Shown here piece after piece: positions 60,132 through 64,000 of a stretch of DNA of 64,000 nucleotides. Where the stretch lies: contig NZ_CP058648.1 of the NCBI RefSeq assembly GCF_018141405.1, forward strand, positions 2,692,502 to 2,756,501. Reading direction: 5' to 3'. Position numbers and translations under genes: made by a program. The stretch's first letter is position 1; the number at the start of each line of letters is the position of its first letter. The notes beneath the pieces are model-generated. The model worked only from the letters and a program-made list of their open reading frames with translations. It did no database searches and was not told the origin of the DNA. This stretch comes from Serpentinicella alkaliphila (GTDB lineage Bacteria > Bacillota > Clostridia > Peptostreptococcales > Natronincolaceae).

Positions 60132-60644
60132 CTAATATTGAACTAATGAGCTTGTCTTATAATTTTTAAGTACATTTTTTCCGTTTAAAAAGGTTAATTC
60201 TATTAAAAAATTCATTGAAACAACTTCTCCGCCTAATTGTTCAACTAATTTAGCAGTGGCTAAAACTGTCCCACCTGTTGCTAGTAGATCGTCAACAATT
60301 GCTACTCTTTGCCCTTTTGTAATAGCATCCTTATGTATTTCTAGAGTATCAGTTCCATATTCTAATGCATATTCATATTTAATAGTTTCAGCAGGAAGCT
60401 TACCAGGCTTTCTAATAGGAACAAAACCCGCCCCAATGTTATACGCCACTGGGCAACCAAATATAAAGCCTCTTGATTCTGGACCAACTACAATATCAAC
60501 ATTTAAATCCTTTAATTGCTCAGATAATTTATCAATTGAATATTTAAAGGCCTCTTTATCCTTTAAAAGAGTAGTTATATCCTTATAGTTAATACCCTCT
60601 TGTGGAAAATCCTGAATTTCTCTAATCTTACTTCTTAAGTCCAT
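60132..60644 (-). CDS. apt: Adenine phosphoribosyltransferase
   Basis: A 170-residue type I PRTase that salvages adenine to AMP. '[18 protein letters not shown]', '[36 protein letters not shown]' and the PRPP-binding motif '[27 protein letters not shown]' are all present. GAGGAGG precedes the ATG at 60644, inside the 3' end of recJ with a 10-base overlap, so the two are coupled. The apt-relA neighbourhood is widely conserved. Confidence 0.97.
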   Translation of the reverse strand: MDLRSKIREIQDFPQEGINYKDITTLLKDKEAFKYSIDKLSEQLKDLNVDIVVGPESRGFIFGCPVAYNIGAGFVPIRKPGKLPAETIKYEYALEYGTDTLEIHKDAITKGQRVAIVDDLLATGGTVLATAKLVEQLGGEVVSMNFLIELTFLNGKNVLKNYKTSSLVQY

Positions 60645-63181
60645 TTTCTTTCCTCCTCGATATGGTTAAGCAACCTTTTTTTATAATTTAGGAAGCTATT
60701 ATAACAATCAATATATGATTTGTAGCTTAGTAAATCTTCAATATTTATTTTGCTTTTTTGTACCTCTATATTAATACTTACATACCCTTTCTGTCCAAGA
60801 ATAAATGGATCTTTTATTAGATTACCCTCTGAGAAAATTACTAATGACCTATTTAAAAGAATAGTATTTATATCAAATTTTTGTCCTTTAATATATGAAA
60901 TAATTTCACTTAACTCAACAGTAGAGTTATTAAAATTATCCCTTAATGCTTTATAAACTATTGTTAGTTTATCTCTAGTTGGAGTAATACTTTTTATAAA
61001 TCTTTCATTTGATAATTCGTCATTTTTCTCATATAGAATTATTTTATTTACACTTTGTTCCTTAGTAATAAATGTAATTAAGTCCATTTGTGTAAAGAAG
61101 AAATCATATGCAATAATATTATTATATATTTTATACTGAATTTTATCAATATTTGGATTAATTATAATATCAATTGTATTTTTGTGGCGGTTATTATCTA
61201 TAGGGTTATTGAAGAAAATATTTACCCGACTACTACTCCCTTGCCTAATATCCATTAATTTAAATATTCTAGAAGCCTGTTCTAATGTATTTACGATTAT
61301 TAGTAGTGGACCTTCAGCCCTATAAATATAGTTAACTAAAAAGTAATCCTTATCCTCGTAATAATGGATATAATTATTTAGAGTCGATAAGTCAACTTCT
61401 TTTATATCTTCAACCATTTTTTTTTCAATAAATGAGTTAAAGTATTGGGTCTTAATTTCCTCATTGGTATATGTATTAGAAAACAATTTTATATCCTTAA
61501 GCTTTAACTGTATAGTCTTTTTGTTATTAAAAAAATTAAACTCAGGTGTAAACACTGCCCCAATTTTATTATTATGTTCAATAGCAGCCGCATAACTTCC
61601 CATATTAAAGCCAATAGATTCTATTACTTTATTACCCTCTGAAAATTGAATCTTAATGTGCTTTCCATCACTGCCTAAAATATTTATCTTTTTAGTTTTT
61701 AGATTGATACAGTAAAATTGTGGTGTTGGATTTCCTATACCATAAGGCTCTAAATTTGAAAGTTCGTCAATAAATGATTCATTTATGTTATTTAGCATTA
61801 ACTCCGTATCACAATGAATTTCAGGTATTAAGTCTTCCTCTGAAAGAATTTCATTTGCGAGCTCATTTATTTTTGTCCTAAATGCTTGTACATTTTCTTG
61901 TAGCAAGGTTAACCCTGCAGCCTGTTCATGTCCTCCAAATTTCAAGAAAAGATCGCCACAGCTTTCCAAGGCTTTAAACAGATTAAACTTTGAAATGCTT
62001 CGAGCTGACCCCTTAGCAATCCCGTGTTCAACAGCTAAAATTATTGTTGGCTTGTGAAATTTCTCTACAACTCTTGAGGCCACTATTCCTATAACCCCAT
62101 GATGCCATCCATCGCCACTTATAACTAATACTTTTTCGTGTTCGTAATTTTTATCTGATTCTACAATTCTCAAGGCCTCTTCTACTATTTCCGCCTCCAT
62201 ATCTTGCCTTTTACTATTTTCATCACTTAAAAGCTTTGCCAAATTCCTAGCTTCATTTATATCATCAGTTATTAACAGCCTTACTGCATTCTGCGGAGAA
62301 CTAATTCTACCCGCAGCATTTATTCTTGGTGCGATCATATATCCAATGTGTCCAGCAGTAATTTTCTTTCCTTCTAAACCACAGCTTTCCACTAACATTT
62401 TTATACCTAAATTATTGCTATTTTCTATAATTCCTAAACCATATTTAACAAATATTCTGTTTTCATCAGTTAAAGGTACCATATCCGCAATAGTTGCAAT
62501 CGCAACTATATCAATGAATATATCTATATGGCTTATAAATATTTCCTTTGGTAATAGGGCTTGTATTAATTTAAATGCTATACCGCATCCACAAGGCATT
62601 TTAAATGGGTAGTTGCATCCATCCTGTTTAGGATTAATTATAGCTATAGCTCTAGGCAATTCCCTTTGACACTCATGATGATCCGTAATTATTACATCAA
62701 TGCCAAGCTCTTTAGCCTTTTCTACTTCTTTTACAGCTGTAATACCACAGTCTACTGTAATAATCAAATTGCCGCCCTCTGAAGCAATTTTCTCAATCGC
62801 ACTTAAATTTATTCCATAGCCTTCTTCTATTCTATCTGGAATATAATAATTAACAGGAAAATTAATTAAGTTGAAATATTTAATGAGTACTGCAGTACTA
62901 GATATACCATCTACGTCATAATCTCCATATATCCAGATAGCCTGCTTTTCATCGATAGCTTTCTTTATTTTTGAAACGGCCCTATCCATATCTTTTAACA
63001 AATATGGATCATTTAAATCATCTAATGATGAATTTAAAAAAACTGCAGCTTTACTACAATCGGTAAATCCTCGATTAATTAGAAGTCTAGCAGTTATTTC
63101 AGATATATTTAATTCCTTAACTAAGTTATCAATATGTACTTGCTCATGGTCCCTATATATCCAATATTTTCTATTAAGCAT
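60635..63181 (-). CDS. recJ: Single-stranded-DNA exonuclease RecJ (long form)
   Basis: An 848-residue DHH-family 5'-3' exonuclease. Core motifs: '[21 protein letters not shown]' (motif I), '[19 protein letters not shown]', '[24 protein letters not shown]' (DHH), then DHHA1 with '[30 protein letters not shown]' and '[10 protein letters not shown]', and an OB fold up to about residue 570. Beyond that is a C-terminal extension of about 280 residues of low complexity similarity, typical of the longer Firmicutes RecJ. It takes part in recombination and mismatch repair. The ATG at 63181 has CAGGTG upstream. Confidence 0.95.
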   Translation of the reverse strand: MLNRKYWIYRDHEQVHIDNLVKELNISEITARLLINRGFTDCSKAAVFLNSSLDDLNDPYLLKDMDRAVSKIKKAIDEKQAIWIYGDYDVDGISSTAVLIKYFNLINFPVNYYIPDRIEEGYGINLSAIEKIASEGGNLIITVDCGITAVKEVEKAKELGIDVIITDHHECQRELPRAIAIINPKQDGCNYPFKMPCGCGIAFKLIQALLPKEIFISHIDIFIDIVAIATIADMVPLTDENRIFVKYGLGIIENSNNLGIKMLVESCGLEGKKITAGHIGYMIAPRINAAGRISSPQNAVRLLITDDINEARNLAKLLSDENSKRQDMEAEIVEEALRIVESDKNYEHEKVLVISGDGWHHGVIGIVASRVVEKFHKPTIILAVEHGIAKGSARSISKFNLFKALESCGDLFLKFGGHEQAAGLTLLQENVQAFRTKINELANEILSEEDLIPEIHCDTELMLNNINESFIDELSNLEPYGIGNPTPQFYCINLKTKKINILGSDGKHIKIQFSEGNKVIESIGFNMGSYAAAIEHNNKIGAVFTPEFNFFNNKKTIQLKLKDIKLFSNTYTNEEIKTQYFNSFIEKKMVEDIKEVDLSTLNNYIHYYEDKDYFLVNYIYRAEGPLLIIVNTLEQASRIFKLMDIRQGSSSRVNIFFNNPIDNNRHKNTIDIIINPNIDKIQYKIYNNIIAYDFFFTQMDLITFITKEQSVNKIILYEKNDELSNERFIKSITPTRDKLTIVYKALRDNFNNSTVELSEIISYIKGQKFDINTILLNRSLVIFSEGNLIKDPFILGQKGYVSINIEVQKSKINIEDLLSYKSYIDCYNSFLNYKKRLLNHIEEERKWT

Positions 63182-63228
63182 TTTATCACCTGCATATATT
63201 AATTAGAAATAGTCCTTTAGACTATTTA

Positions 63229-63252
63229 AAAAGGCAGCCTATGCTGCCTTTT
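63229..63252 (-). terminator. Terminator between secF and recJ
   Basis: AAAAAGGCAGC-CTAT-GCTGCCTTTTT, just after the secF stop codon. Confidence 0.85.
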
Positions 63253-63254
63253 TA

Positions 63255-64000
63255 TTAGTTCGTTTCTGTATTTGCTTTATATGATTTTCCGCTTTGCTTT
63301 TCTTTAAGCATTACCCATACTGGACTGGCAATAAAAATTGATGAATATGTTCCAGCAATAACCCCAGCAATTAACGGTAGAGCGAAATCTCTAATTTGTT
63401 GTACCCCTAATACATAAAGAGCAACTATTGTAATTAATGTAGTTAATGAAGTATTAATTGAACGTCTTACAGTCTGGTTAATACTATCATTAGCAATTTG
63501 AGTATAGTTTGATTTTCTTAAAAATCTTAAATTTTCTCTTATTCTATCGAATACTACGATAGTATCATTTATTGAGTAACCTACTATAGTTAAAATCGCA
63601 GCAACAAAAGGTCCGTTAACTGGGACTCTGAATATAGCATATACCGAAAGAACTATTAAAACGTCATGAATAAGTGCTACAACCGCAGCAACACCAAATC
63701 TAAACTCAAATCTATATGAAATATAGATTAGCATTCCAATTGCAGCAACAATAATAGATAGTAATGCTCTATCCCTTATCTCCTTACCTATTGCAGGACC
63801 GAATTGTTGTGATCTTGCAGGCTCATTTTCTTCTAGATTATACTTTTCTTTGAACTGTTCAAATATATCTGATCTAACCTCACTATTAAAATCAGCAGTA
63901 GTTCTAATTTGAACTACTTGTCTATCTTCACCTAAGAAACTTATACTAGAAGTAGTATCGAATTGGTTAATGATTTCTCTTACCTCATCTACCTCTACTG
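63255..64000 (-). CDS. secF: Protein translocase subunit SecF (partial, runs off the right edge)
   Basis: The frame is open from the window edge to the stop at 63255, giving the last about 248 residues. An ATG at 63734 inside it is internal, since the coding frame continues unbroken upstream ('VVQIRTTADFNSEVRSDIFE', 'SQQFGPAIGKEIRDRALLS'). Visible family features are the periplasmic-loop end, then membrane spans with 'FGVAAVVALIHDVLIVLSVYAIF', 'AILTIVGYSINDTIVVFDRIREN' (the D-D-T-V-V-x-F-DR signature) and 'SINTSLTTLITIVALYVLG'. SecF works with SecD in SecYEG-dependent export. secD is expected just beyond the edge. Confidence 0.96.
   Translation of the reverse strand, partial: VEVDEVREIINQFDTTSSISFLGEDRQVVQIRTTADFNSEVRSDIFEQFKEKYNLEENEPARSQQFGPAIGKEIRDRALLSIIVAAIGMLIYISYRFEFRFGVAAVVALIHDVLIVLSVYAIFRVPVNGPFVAAILTIVGYSINDTIVVFDRIRENLRFLRKSNYTQIANDSINQTVRRSINTSLTTLITIVALYVLGVQQIRDFALPLIAGVIAGTYSSIFIASPVWVMLKEKQSGKSYKANTETN

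Noticed and set aside
1-64000. CRISPR array, tRNA or rRNA genes, prophage
   Set aside because: No regularly spaced direct repeats, no tRNA cloverleaf or rRNA-like segment and no phage structural genes were seen in this window.

Overview
The window is low-GC (roughly one third G+C) DNA from a spore-forming, anaerobic-type member of the Clostridia. Gene content and order point to an Alkaliphilus-like or Peptostreptococcales-type genome; that placement is inference from synteny, not from a marker tree. Supporting signs are AGGAGG-type ribosome binding sites, many rho-independent terminators, frequent TTG/GTG starts, an S-box riboswitch, and housekeeping blocks known from Firmicutes: alaS-ireB, iscR-iscS-iscU, secF-recJ-apt-relA-dtd-MBL-hemZ-hisS-aspS-6S RNA-tcdA.

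Layout. 1-6 kb: the alaS-ireB junction, split by an IS607-type element (serine recombinase plus TnpB and a likely guide-RNA region). 6-10 kb: a metI-metC methionine operon under a SAM riboswitch, with an IS110-family element between the two genes. 10-14.6 kb: AI-2E-type permease, two small conserved genes and the iscR-iscS-iscU Fe-S cluster operon behind an IscR-type operator. 14.6-20 kb: cell-surface and unknown genes (RmlD, glycosyltransferase, CAP-domain protein, Cys-containing protein, propeller/coiled-coil protein, DUF3343 protein) lying between iscR and rarA. 21.5-29 kb: a decay zone with an IS200 TnpA remnant, a nonsense-interrupted ybaK, an SsuABC-like transporter whose 5' side abuts a frameshifted IS1634-like transposase, itself carrying a second copy of the IS110 element. 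29-42 kb: YezD-like protein, thioredoxin/CcdA pair, membrane and transport genes, LysM protein, radical SAM protein, OFA-type MFS carrier and pyruvate carboxylase. 42-51 kb: SOD, topoisomerase III, a second Cys-containing/coiled-coil pair, glyA, ThrE two-gene exporter and RseC. 51-64 kb: tcdA, 6S RNA and the long minus-strand housekeeping block to secF, which runs off the window.

Most striking observation: the two IS110 copies allow an end-to-end reading of a bridge-RNA system from sequence alone. Both sit at a CT core inside GAGGTGA ribosome binding sites next to start codons. The non-coding left end holds candidate guides for target (TTCACCT, TGAG) and donor (TAGTTAG, CAAG), and joining right end to left end creates a TTGACT-17-TATAAT promoter. 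The target guide resembles the anti-Shine-Dalgarno sequence, so this element appears to home to ribosome binding sites and regenerates a usable one (AAGGTGA) on insertion. Other points of interest are a TnpB lacking the usual RuvC-II glutamate, a short alaS leader with a terminator-like hairpin, and a repeated divergent pair of an ECI/GFC-type protein with a coiled-coil protein.
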